64,000 nucleotides of DNA from Desulfurivibrionaceae bacterium. GTDB taxonomy: Bacteria; Desulfobacterota; Desulfobulbia; Desulfobulbales; VMSU01. Position numbers and translations under genes: made by a program. This document shows positions 54,235-62,305 of the stretch, piece after piece. The stretch lies in assembly GCA_030145275.1 (NCBI GenBank), contig JAQYVV010000005.1, forward strand, positions 84,559 to 148,558, written 5' to 3'. The notes beneath the pieces are model-generated. The model searched no databases, was not told the DNA's origin, and saw only the letters and a program-made list of their open reading frames with translations. How positions within the stretch are numbered: the first letter of the stretch is position 1; each line of letters starts with the position of its first letter.

Positions 54235-55412
54235 TGACTAATATAATATATATGGATAATAACGCTACCACACGGGTAGCACCTGAAGTGGTAGATGTTA
54301 TGATGCCGTATTTCTCTGAACAATACGGAAATCCTTCGAGTATGCACAATTTTGGCGGTAAGGTTATGTCTGCCGTGTCTGAGGCCAGAGACAAAATTGC
54401 AGCCCTCCTTGGTGCCGATGCCGACGAAATTGTTTTCACAAGCTGTGGAACGGAGAGTGATTCAACCGCGCTTCTCTCAGCGCTTAAATCAAATCCTGAT
54501 AAAAGACATATTGTTACAACCAGAGTAGAGCATCCTGCCATCAAGAATCTTGCCGAAAACCTACGATCCCTTACCGGCCATAAATACAGGGTTACCCAAC
54601 TGTCTGTGGCCAGTGATGGCACTCTTGATCTTGATGAATATGAGAAGGCTTTGGATGATGAAACTGCAATCGTTAGTATAATGTGGGCCAATAACGAAAC
54701 TGGTGTGATTTTTCCCATTGAAAAAATGTGTAAGATGGCCAAAGATAGGGATATTTTGTTTCATACTGACGCGGTACAGGCAGTCGGTAAAATCCCCATA
54801 AATCTAAAGGAAATCCCCATCGATTTCCTTTCCCTTTCAGGTCATAAACTTCATGCGCCAAAAGGTATTGGCGTTCTGTATGTCAGACGTGGAACACCTT
54901 TTGCTCCATTTATGATTGGTGGGCATCAGGAACATGGCCGCAGGGGAGGGACAGAAAATGTTGCCTCTATCGTTGGTCTTGGAAAGGCATGTGAGCTGGC
55001 TGCGGCTCATATGGCTGAGGAAAACGATCAGGTCAGAAAGCTTCGTGATAAGCTTGAAAAAAATTTGCTGGAATCTGTGCCGAATGCTATCCTCAACGGG
55101 CATAAAAACGATAGGCTTCCCAATACTTCAAATATTAGTTTTGAATATGTGGAAGGTGAGTCTATCCTGCTGCATATGGATGCCTTTGGAATATGTGCTT
55201 CATCTGGATCTGCCTGTACCTCGGGTTCTCTTGAACCATCCCACGTTCTCAGGGCTATGGGGGTTCCATTTACCGCAGCACACGGTTCCATTCGCTTTAG
55301 TTTGAGTATTTATAATACGGAAGAAGAAGTTGATTTTGTTATTGAGAAGATACCCGCTATTATAGAAAATCTTCGCGCTATGTCTCCCTTTTGGCAGGAT
55401 AGAGAAAAGTAA
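54234..55412 (+). CDS. nifS: Cysteine desulfurase NifS
   Basis: 392 residues from GTG 54234 (GGAGGAAG upstream), which overlaps the nifU stop; a start at 54252 would remove the conserved IYMDNNATT lead. PLP lysine in LSLSGHKLHAPKGIG, HTDAVQAVGKI, and the mobile persulfide Cys in CASSGSACTSGSLEPSHVL. Class I desulfurase. Mobilises sulfur from cysteine for the NifU scaffold; the pair replaces an Isc operon in this window (no iscA/hscBA follow). Confidence 0.95.
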   Translation: MTNIIYMDNNATTRVAPEVVDVMMPYFSEQYGNPSSMHNFGGKVMSAVSEARDKIAALLGADADEIVFTSCGTESDSTALLSALKSNPDKRHIVTTRVEHPAIKNLAENLRSLTGHKYRVTQLSVASDGTLDLDEYEKALDDETAIVSIMWANNETGVIFPIEKMCKMAKDRDILFHTDAVQAVGKIPINLKEIPIDFLSLSGHKLHAPKGIGVLYVRRGTPFAPFMIGGHQEHGRRGGTENVASIVGLGKACELAAAHMAEENDQVRKLRDKLEKNLLESVPNAILNGHKNDRLPNTSNISFEYVEGESILLHMDAFGICASSGSACTSGSLEPSHVLRAMGVPFTAAHGSIRFSLSIYNTEEEVDFVIEKIPAIIENLRAMSPFWQDREK

Positions 55413-55514
55413 AAAGGCTCGGGGCGATATTAAGTGATGAATATTGCCTGGCTGAATCCAGGCAGAGCCCAAAATTGACTTTTGTGAAAAAATTACATTA
55501 TTGGAGAATCGTCT

Positions 55515-56450
55515 ATGAGAGTTATACCGCCTTCTTTTGAAATCTTAACTAGCTTGGATAATCAAAGCATGGGGACCAGAATCGAGTCATGTGGTCGTAT
55601 CTGCTATAAAAGTGAAGATAAGATTACTGAAGATTCGGCTGGGCCGTTTGTTAAGAATATTTTAAAACGGAAGCATAACTCTGTGGCTGAAATGGCAGTT
55701 TTGACGATTAAAATATCGTGTGCTGAAGATGGAGATATAGCAGGACTGTTTCAGGCTATTCCTAAATATTTTGTAGTAGATCCGCAGGATAACAACTCGG
55801 TCATTTTAACAGGAAGTGTAAGGGCTTTTCGAGAACTGACTCTTTTTCACTCCGAGTTTAGAATTGTGAAGGCAATTTCCGCATATTTGGCTGAGCGCTA
55901 CCCTCAGTTCTATTTTGACCTTATCCCTGGAAATGGCTGGGAGAAGATCGATGGTTTTCAGTTTGAAAAAATCCATCTTCAGGATGTTGATAAAATGCCT
56001 GTCAATCTGTTGGCAAAACACCGACATCTTGCCGTTAAGATCATCACAAATCGCGCCGTTACCCACGAGATTGTCAGACATCGGCCAGTCGCCTACCTGC
56101 AAGAAAGTCAGCGATATTGCAGGTATGATAAGGAACAGTTTGGCAACGAGGTTACTTTTATAAAGCCCATGTTTTATGCAGATGATACCCCGGAATATAA
56201 ACTTTGGGAAAAAGCGATGTTGGACACAGAAAAAATTTATTTAGAACTCTTAAAATCGTCATCACCCCAAGCCGCCAGAACCGTTTTGCCTAATTCATGT
56301 AAAACTGAGATTATTGTTTTTGCCAATTTACTCCAATGGCAGCACATATTTCGCCTTCGTACACCACCGGCGGCTGAACCTTCCATGCGAGAAATTATGA
56401 TTCCGCTCCAGGCCGAATTTGTTAAAATGTTTCCTGCTGTTTTTGGATAA
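55515..56450 (+). CDS. thyX: Flavin-dependent thymidylate synthase ThyX
   Basis: 311 residues, GGAG upstream. The signature motif RHRPVAYLQESQR follows RHRX7S, with NRAVTHEIVRH before it. Transfers a methylene group from methylene-THF to dUMP with FAD, without making dihydrofolate, as is common in strict anaerobes. Longer than the typical 220-260 residues. Located between nifS and fhs. Confidence 0.95.
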   Translation: MRVIPPSFEILTSLDNQSMGTRIESCGRICYKSEDKITEDSAGPFVKNILKRKHNSVAEMAVLTIKISCAEDGDIAGLFQAIPKYFVVDPQDNNSVILTGSVRAFRELTLFHSEFRIVKAISAYLAERYPQFYFDLIPGNGWEKIDGFQFEKIHLQDVDKMPVNLLAKHRHLAVKIITNRAVTHEIVRHRPVAYLQESQRYCRYDKEQFGNEVTFIKPMFYADDTPEYKLWEKAMLDTEKIYLELLKSSSPQAARTVLPNSCKTEIIVFANLLQWQHIFRLRTPPAAEPSMREIMIPLQAEFVKMFPAVFG

Positions 56451-56534
56451 GGACGGTAATGATCTGTATCGCTGGTGGTTCTACCTATTGCAAAAGGTCT
56501 ATGGTTCCGGTAGATTTTATCGTTTTTTAATTTT

Positions 56535-56648
56535 AATCCGGATAAACCGGAAATAAGTGCCTTAACAGTGGTCTGCAACATATTGGCAGCATCCTTCTTT
56601 TTGGGAAATCCTGTTTTTTGTAGCAGGATTCCAATTATAAGGCACTAA
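56535..56648 (+). repeat. Family A repeat, copy A5
   Basis: AATCCGGATAAACCGG at 56535, AAGTGCCTTAACAGT at 56554, and TAAGGCACTAAA at 56638-56649. The reverse complement of A2 shares the GTGGTCTGCAACATATTGG segment. Lies between thyX and fhs. Confidence 0.82.
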
Positions 56649-56704
56649 AATCAAATTAGTCACAATTTAATTTTTTAAACATATTTAATTTAAGGAGGAA
56701 GACC

Positions 56705-58468
56705 ATGGCTTATAATGCGGTTGAAATGGCAGACTGGCAGATATCTGAGGCTGCTGAAAAAAACATGCCCACCCCCGAGGAGTGGCGGGACAAATTAGGG
56801 CTAGAGAAGGACGAGGTTCTGCCAATGGGCAGACTTGCTAAACTCGACTTTCTGAAGATCATGAACAGGCTCAAAGACAAACCGGATGGTAAGTATATTG
56901 AGGTTACAGCTATTACTCCGACACCGCTTGGCGAGGGTAAGAGCACAACCTCCTGTGGTCTGATGGAAGGTATGGGGCTGCGAGGCGTGAATGTGGGTGG
57001 AGCCCTGCGTCAGCCATCCGGTGGTCCGACCATGAACGTCAAGGGTACTGCGGCAGGTGGTGGTAATTCTCTGCTGATCCCCATGACCGAGTTCTCCTTA
57101 GGCCTTACCGGTGATATCAATGATATCATGAATGCTCATAACCTGGGTATGGTGGCCATGACTTCCCGTATGCAGCATGAGAGGAATTATAATGACGAGC
57201 AGTTGAAGAGACTGACCGGCATGCGTCGGCTCGACATTGATCCCACCCGAGTTGAATTCGGCTGGATCATCGACTTCTGTGCCCAGGCTCTCAGAAATAT
57301 CACAATTGGTCTTGGCGGCCGCTACGATGGTTTTACCATGCAGTCCAAGTTTGGTATTGCAGTGGGATCCGAGTTGATGGCTATTCTTTCCATTGCCACC
57401 GACCTGGCCGATCTGAAGGAACGGATTAACAACATCACCGTGGCCTTTGATAAGAGCGGCAGGCCGGTAACCTGTGGTGACCTGGAAGTTGGCAACGCCA
57501 TGGCCGCTTTTATGCGGAATACAATTAATCCAACCTTGATGTGTACCGCAGAGTACAACCCATGCCTGGTGCATGCCGGTCCTTTTGCCAACATCGCTGT
57601 TGGCCAATCATCGATCATCGCTGATCGAGTTGCCTTGAAACTCTTTGACTACAATATTACAGAATCTGGTTTTGCTGCAGATATCGGTTTCGAAAAATTC
57701 TGGAACGTTAAGTGCCGTTATTCCGGTCTGAAACCACATGTCTCCGTTCTGACCGCGACCATCCGCGCTCTGAAGATGCACGGCGGTGGACCTAAAGTCG
57801 TTGCCGGTAAACCATTGGATGATGCTTATACCAAAGAGGATGTCGGCTTAGTCGAGAAGGGCTGTGAGAATATGGTCCATTTGATTGGCGTAATCCGCAA
57901 GGCTGGTATCAACCCAGTTGTCTGCATTAACCGTTTCTATACTGATACCGATGAAGAGTGCAAGGTTGTTCGCCGGATTGCCGAGGCAGCCGGTGCCCGT
58001 TGCGCCGAGTCCAAACATTGGGAATTAGGTGGTGAGGGTGCCCTGGAGTTTGCTGATACAGTAATTGACGCCTGTAATGAAGAAAATGATTTCAAATTCC
58101 TCTATCCGCTTGAGATGAAACTCCGTGACCGTGTAGAAATGATCACCAAGGAAGTATATGGTGGTGATGGTGTTGATTGGTCACCTGAGGCCAATGCCAA
58201 GGCAGAGATGCTGGAAAAAGACCCTCAGTACGCTGACTATGCTACCATGATGGTCAAGAGTCACCTGAGCTTGAGTCATGATCCGACCAAAAAAGGTGTG
58301 CCCAAGGGCTGGCGTCTGCCAATCCGTGACATATTGATCTATTCCGGAGCCAAGTTCCTTTGCCCCTGTGCAGGAACTATCAGCCTGATGCCTGGAACAA
58401 GCTCCAATCCGGCTTTCCGCCGCATTGATGTTGAAACAGACACTGGTAAGGTAACAGGACTGTTCTAA
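56705..58468 (+). CDS. fhs: Formate-tetrahydrofolate ligase (10-formyl-THF synthetase)
   Basis: 587 residues, strong AAGGAGG upstream. P-loop [41 protein letters not shown], and the tail IPVMPGT-type [16 protein letters not shown]. Activates formate on tetrahydrofolate with ATP: first step of the methyl branch of the Wood-Ljungdahl pathway. Somewhat longer than the typical 555-560 residues. Its terminator is listed separately; folD and cooS follow after an unrelated gene. Confidence 0.96.
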   Translation: MAYNAVEMADWQISEAAEKNMPTPEEWRDKLGLEKDEVLPMGRLAKLDFLKIMNRLKDKPDGKYIEVTAITPTPLGEGKSTTSCGLMEGMGLRGVNVGGALRQPSGGPTMNVKGTAAGGGNSLLIPMTEFSLGLTGDINDIMNAHNLGMVAMTSRMQHERNYNDEQLKRLTGMRRLDIDPTRVEFGWIIDFCAQALRNITIGLGGRYDGFTMQSKFGIAVGSELMAILSIATDLADLKERINNITVAFDKSGRPVTCGDLEVGNAMAAFMRNTINPTLMCTAEYNPCLVHAGPFANIAVGQSSIIADRVALKLFDYNITESGFAADIGFEKFWNVKCRYSGLKPHVSVLTATIRALKMHGGGPKVVAGKPLDDAYTKEDVGLVEKGCENMVHLIGVIRKAGINPVVCINRFYTDTDEECKVVRRIAEAAGARCAESKHWELGGEGALEFADTVIDACNEENDFKFLYPLEMKLRDRVEMITKEVYGGDGVDWSPEANAKAEMLEKDPQYADYATMMVKSHLSLSHDPTKKGVPKGWRLPIRDILIYSGAKFLCPCAGTISLMPGTSSNPAFRRIDVETDTGKVTGLF

Positions 58469-58498
58469 TAACTGTCACCGTCACACATCTTTTCATCC

Positions 58499-58540
58499 AA
58501 CACTGGTCAAGGGACGCACATCTTTGACCAGTGTTTTTTT
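58499..58540 (+). terminator. Rho-independent terminator of fhs
   Basis: AACACTGGTCAA (58499-58510) pairs with TTGACCAGTGTT (58524-58535), followed by seven T. Confidence 0.92.
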
Positions 58541-58658
58541 GTAGCATACTTTTAGAAGGCTAACCAGAAATGATGAATGTTTGCCATATCGGCATTACAT
58601 AGGTAAGCTTGATTGTCTAAAAATAATGAATCGTCCCTGGGATAAACCAGACCACCTT

Positions 58659-58739
58659 ATGTCTGGAACCTCACCTGATCCTGCTTATAGACGGATTGAT
58701 GTTGTTGTTGAAACTGACAGGGTTAGAGGTGAATTTTAA
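58659..58739 (+). pseudogene. Remnant of a second fhs gene (last 26 codons)
   Basis: The frame reads MSGTSPDPAYRRIDV, then VVETDRVRGEF and TAA. This parallels the intact fhs tail [15 protein letters not shown], then [11 protein letters not shown] and TAA. The DNA is clearly diverged from fhs, so it is not a recent tandem duplication of the same copy. No further homology is evident upstream. A terminator follows 22 bases later, as expected for a gene end. Confidence 0.75.
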
Positions 58740-58760
58740 ACTATTTATCTATACCTGAAT

Positions 58761-58802
58761 AAAAAAGAGGGCCGAGATTATTTCTTAGCCCTCCTTTTTT
58801 TT
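58761..58802 (+). terminator. Rho-independent terminator after the fhs remnant
   Basis: GAGGGC (58767-58772) pairs with GCCCTC (58788-58793) inside an A-rich and T-rich flank, followed by eight T. Confidence 0.8.
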
Positions 58803-58933
58803 GCCAATTGCCGGCAAACTTATTGAAATTTATTAGCATATTAATGTAGAATGCTATTTTTAATGGGAAAAGTTTAACTTCTTCATGTCTTGGCAACCCA
58901 TTTCAACTTATAGTTTTTCTATCAAAAATATCT

Positions 58934-61165
58934 ATGGCCTCTCCAGCATCTACATCTAAAAATGATCAGTCTAGCCTCAGGGCATCCGTCAAGGATCAGT
59001 CCGGTGCTGGAAAACTCAAGATTGGCGAGATACTCCGTAAGGAAGGTCAAATTACCGTCAACCAGCTTGATGAGGCTCTAGCGTTTCAAAAAAAATCCCA
59101 GGGAAGATTAGGCAGTATCCTTATCCGTCTAGGTCATATCGAAGAAGACACAATATTAAAGGTATTGAGTCGAGTTCAGAATTTCCCCGCAGTCAAGATT
59201 TCCGACGAAAAAATAGAAAAAGAACTTCTTGTAGTTATGCCTTTAGGGATGGCCATGAAATATATGGCTTTTCCCCTCAGAAAAGTTGGGAAAACTATCC
59301 ATATAACCATGGCTGAGCCCACGGATACAGGGGCCGTTGACCTTCTGCAGGCCGAATTAAAGGCTGGTGTTTCAATCAGCATCTCTACCGAAAATGATAT
59401 TATTGAGGCGTATCGGAGTTACTACCAGGCAACAGATGAAGATCTAGCCGATCTTCTTGTTAAGGAGGAGAACGAGCAGGAAGAAGAGATCCCGGTAACC
59501 CAAATTGATGACTTTGGTTCCCTTGCCTCTGAGGCCGCCGAAGATTTTGAGATTGAATCACTTGAAGATGAGGACGGTGGGCATGATCAATACCAGGCAA
59601 CGGATGCTCCTATCATCAAACTGGTCAACGGTATTCTTATTAAGGCAGTAAATGACGGCGTAAGTGATGTTCATATTGAACCGTACGAGAAGAATCTCCA
59701 GGTGCGTTATCGCCTTGATGGCACCCTGTTCAAGTCCATGAATCTGCCGACGAATATAAAAAATGGTCTTATTGCTCGAATAAAGATTCTTGCCACTCTC
59801 GATATAACTGAAAAAAGAGTCCCCCAGGATGGCAGGATAAAAATACGCTTGAGCCGCACAAGGTCGGTTGATTTTCGCGTTTCAACCCTGCCAACTCTTT
59901 TTGGCGAAAGTGTTGTTCTTCGTATTTTAGATAAGAGCAGTCTTAACGTCGATTTGACCAAACTTGGCTTTCAAGTTGATACTTTTGCGGCCTTGAAAAG
60001 ATGTATATCAATGCCACAAGGTCTACTTTTGGTCACTGGTCCAACAGGTTCAGGAAAGACAGTTACCTTGTACTCCGTCTTAAATTCATTGAACTCTGAA
60101 GGAACAAAAATTCTGACGGCGGAAGATCCCGTCGAATTTAACTTCAAAGGGATCAATCAGGTAAATGTCATTAATGATGTGGGCATGACCTTTTCCGCTG
60201 CCCTTAAGGCATTTTTAAGGCAAGATCCTGACATAATCATGGTTGGTGAGATTAGGGACATGGAAACTGCCGAAATTGCCATTAAGGCGGCCATGACCGG
60301 CCATCTTGTTTTTTCCACCCTGCACACCAATGACTGCCCTGCAACAATTGGGCGTTTGGTTGATATTGGTATACCGGCCTATATGCTTGCCTCATCCATC
60401 TCTATGATATTATCCCAGCGCCTTTCTCGAAGGCTTTGCCCAAACTGTAAGGCTGTGGATAACAGTTATCCAGACAAGGAACTTTTGGAAATGGGGTTTA
60501 GGGAGGAGCAGCTAAAAGATTTAAACATGTATGGTCCCAAAGGTTGTGGAAAATGCAATGGTGGCGGATATAAGGGGCGAGTTGGGCTTTTTGAACTTAT
60601 GGAAGTGACAGATGAAGTTAGTAAGGCTATCAATGCCCAGGTTCCTGAAGATCAACTAAGAAAAGTTGCTATTCTAGAGGGCATGAACACTCTACGAATA
60701 GCTGGGGTCAACAAAGTTATTGAAGGCCTTACAAGTATTAAAGAGGTTCTTCGCAGGACCGTTATTACAGAAGAGAGCCTCCCTGCTTATCTGGTGAATC
60801 CTGATATAGAAAATTATGAAGACGGTGATTACATCATTAGGCAAGGGAATTCAGATATAGACTTTTTTAAACTTATCCAAGGTGCGGTTCTGGTTGTTCG
60901 TGATGGCAAAAAGATTGCCGAGATTACCCAGCCGGAAGAATATTTTGGTGAAATGTCTGCTATTTCAGGGGATTCCAGGACAGCGAGTATTGTCTCCAAA
61001 GGAAGATCCATTGTTAAACGCTTTCCAGGTGATAAATTAATGGAAATTGTTGAGAAATACCCAGATGTCAGTAGTCATCTTTTTAAAACCTTGGTTTCCC
61101 GTTTAGGGCAGGCAAACGAAATCATGGTGAAACTGGCCAGTGGTGGTGCAAGAGCACCAAAATAA
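58934..61165 (+). CDS. GspE/PilB-family ATPase with C-terminal cyclic-nucleotide-binding domain
   Basis: 743 residues. N-terminal MshEN-like domain (IGEILRKEGQITVNQLDEALAFQ), ATPase core with Walker A GPTGSGKTVT, ILTAEDPVEF, DPDIIMVGEIRD and HTNDCPATI; tetracysteine CPNC and CGKC. From about residue 622 a cNMP-binding domain follows, with EDGDYIIRQGN at its start and the phosphate cassette FGEMSAISGDSRTAS keeping the Glu and Arg. This is an unusual fusion for pilus or secretion ATPases. No clear Shine-Dalgarno. Second PilB paralogue in the window. Confidence 0.92.
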   Translation: MASPASTSKNDQSSLRASVKDQSGAGKLKIGEILRKEGQITVNQLDEALAFQKKSQGRLGSILIRLGHIEEDTILKVLSRVQNFPAVKISDEKIEKELLVVMPLGMAMKYMAFPLRKVGKTIHITMAEPTDTGAVDLLQAELKAGVSISISTENDIIEAYRSYYQATDEDLADLLVKEENEQEEEIPVTQIDDFGSLASEAAEDFEIESLEDEDGGHDQYQATDAPIIKLVNGILIKAVNDGVSDVHIEPYEKNLQVRYRLDGTLFKSMNLPTNIKNGLIARIKILATLDITEKRVPQDGRIKIRLSRTRSVDFRVSTLPTLFGESVVLRILDKSSLNVDLTKLGFQVDTFAALKRCISMPQGLLLVTGPTGSGKTVTLYSVLNSLNSEGTKILTAEDPVEFNFKGINQVNVINDVGMTFSAALKAFLRQDPDIIMVGEIRDMETAEIAIKAAMTGHLVFSTLHTNDCPATIGRLVDIGIPAYMLASSISMILSQRLSRRLCPNCKAVDNSYPDKELLEMGFREEQLKDLNMYGPKGCGKCNGGGYKGRVGLFELMEVTDEVSKAINAQVPEDQLRKVAILEGMNTLRIAGVNKVIEGLTSIKEVLRRTVITEESLPAYLVNPDIENYEDGDYIIRQGNSDIDFFKLIQGAVLVVRDGKKIAEITQPEEYFGEMSAISGDSRTASIVSKGRSIVKRFPGDKLMEIVEKYPDVSSHLFKTLVSRLGQANEIMVKLASGGARAPK

Positions 61166-61338
61166 TTAAATCACAATGGGATAATTAGTATATTTACCTA
61201 TTGCGAAGATTTCCTGACTTCTGTATATTCTTCGATTCTTTGTCTTAATATTAGTACCCATTGATGTTACCATTACATCCCCTTTAAACATCGGCATTAT
61301 AAGCCCAAATATAGATTTAATTTTGTAAGGAGAAGAAT

Positions 61339-62226
61339 ATGAGCGCTAAAATTCTTAGCGGCACCGAAACGGCCAAAACCATTCGTGAAGAACTTACTGT
61401 AGAGGTTGCTGAACTAAAGGACAAACATAATGTGGTTCCTGGTTTGGTAACAATTTTAGTAGGAGAAGATCCTGCTTCACAATCATATGTTACAGCAAAA
61501 AATAAAACAGCAAAGGCGCTTGGGATCAATTCTGAGCAGGTAACTTTACCTGTAGACACCAACGAAGAAGATCTTCTTGCTCTTGTTGAAAAATACAATA
61601 ATGATGCTGCTGTCAATGGCATCCTTGTTCAGTTGCCGCTGCCAAAACATGTGAACGAGGCTAAAGTTCTTGATTCCATAGATCCAAACAAAGATGTTGA
61701 CGGTTTCCATCCTGTCAACGTGGGCAATATGGTACTGGGTGAAAAATGTTTTCTTCCATGTACCCCCCACGGTATTCTCGAACTTCTGCAACGAAGTGGT
61801 ACCGAAACCAGCGGCGCCGAGGTTGTTATCGTTGGCAGAAGTAACATTGTCGGCAAACCAATCGCAAATCTTATGCTCCAAAAAAGAGAGGGCGGCAATG
61901 CAACAGTCACTCTTTGTCATACCAGGACAAAAGATTTGGCCTTTCATACTAAACGTGCCGACATACTCATAGCCGCTGTAGGTGTGCCAAAGGTTATTAC
62001 CGGAGATATGGTAAAAGAGGGTGTTGTGGTTATCGATGTAGGTGTAAACAGAATCGGTAAAGCTGAATCCGGAAAGGCGATTCTGGCAGGAGATGTAGAC
62101 TTTGATGCAATCAAGGAAAAGGCCGCTGCTATAACCCCCGTACCGGGAGGTGTTGGCCCAATGACAATTACAATGTTAATGAAGAATACTGTTCAAGCTG
62201 CAAAAATGGCCAATGGCCTTCTTTAA
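61339..62226 (+). CDS. folD: Bifunctional methylene-THF dehydrogenase / methenyl-THF cyclohydrolase
   Basis: 295 residues, AAGGAG upstream. Landmarks: ILVGEDPASQSYVTAKNK (catalytic Lys region), VNGILVQLPLPKHV, DVDGFHPVNVG, VVIVGRSNIVGKP (NADP site) and TPVPGGVGPMTI. Follows fhs in the methyl branch: converts 10-formyl- to methylene-THF. Confidence 0.97.
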   Translation: MSAKILSGTETAKTIREELTVEVAELKDKHNVVPGLVTILVGEDPASQSYVTAKNKTAKALGINSEQVTLPVDTNEEDLLALVEKYNNDAAVNGILVQLPLPKHVNEAKVLDSIDPNKDVDGFHPVNVGNMVLGEKCFLPCTPHGILELLQRSGTETSGAEVVIVGRSNIVGKPIANLMLQKREGGNATVTLCHTRTKDLAFHTKRADILIAAVGVPKVITGDMVKEGVVVIDVGVNRIGKAESGKAILAGDVDFDAIKEKAAAITPVPGGVGPMTITMLMKNTVQAAKMANGLL

Positions 62227-62252
62227 TACCTAAATCGCTTAATTTAGGTATT
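62225..62252 (+). terminator. AT-rich hairpin between folD and cooS
   Basis: AATACCTAAAT (62225-62235) pairs perfectly with ATTTAGGTATT (62242-62252), overlapping the folD stop. No strong T run follows, so it may be a processing site or attenuator rather than a full terminator. Confidence 0.5.
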
Positions 62253-62305
62253 AATATTTCTCATTGAAAATAATGTGCTCGGATTACAATAGCTGAGGAA
62301 AAAAA

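Larger units (their letters stand above)
58469..58933. other. 465-base region with two terminators and a gene remnant
   Basis: Holds the fhs terminator (58499-58540), a decayed fhs C-terminus (58659-58739) and a second terminator (58761-58802). No intact gene. Confidence 0.65.
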
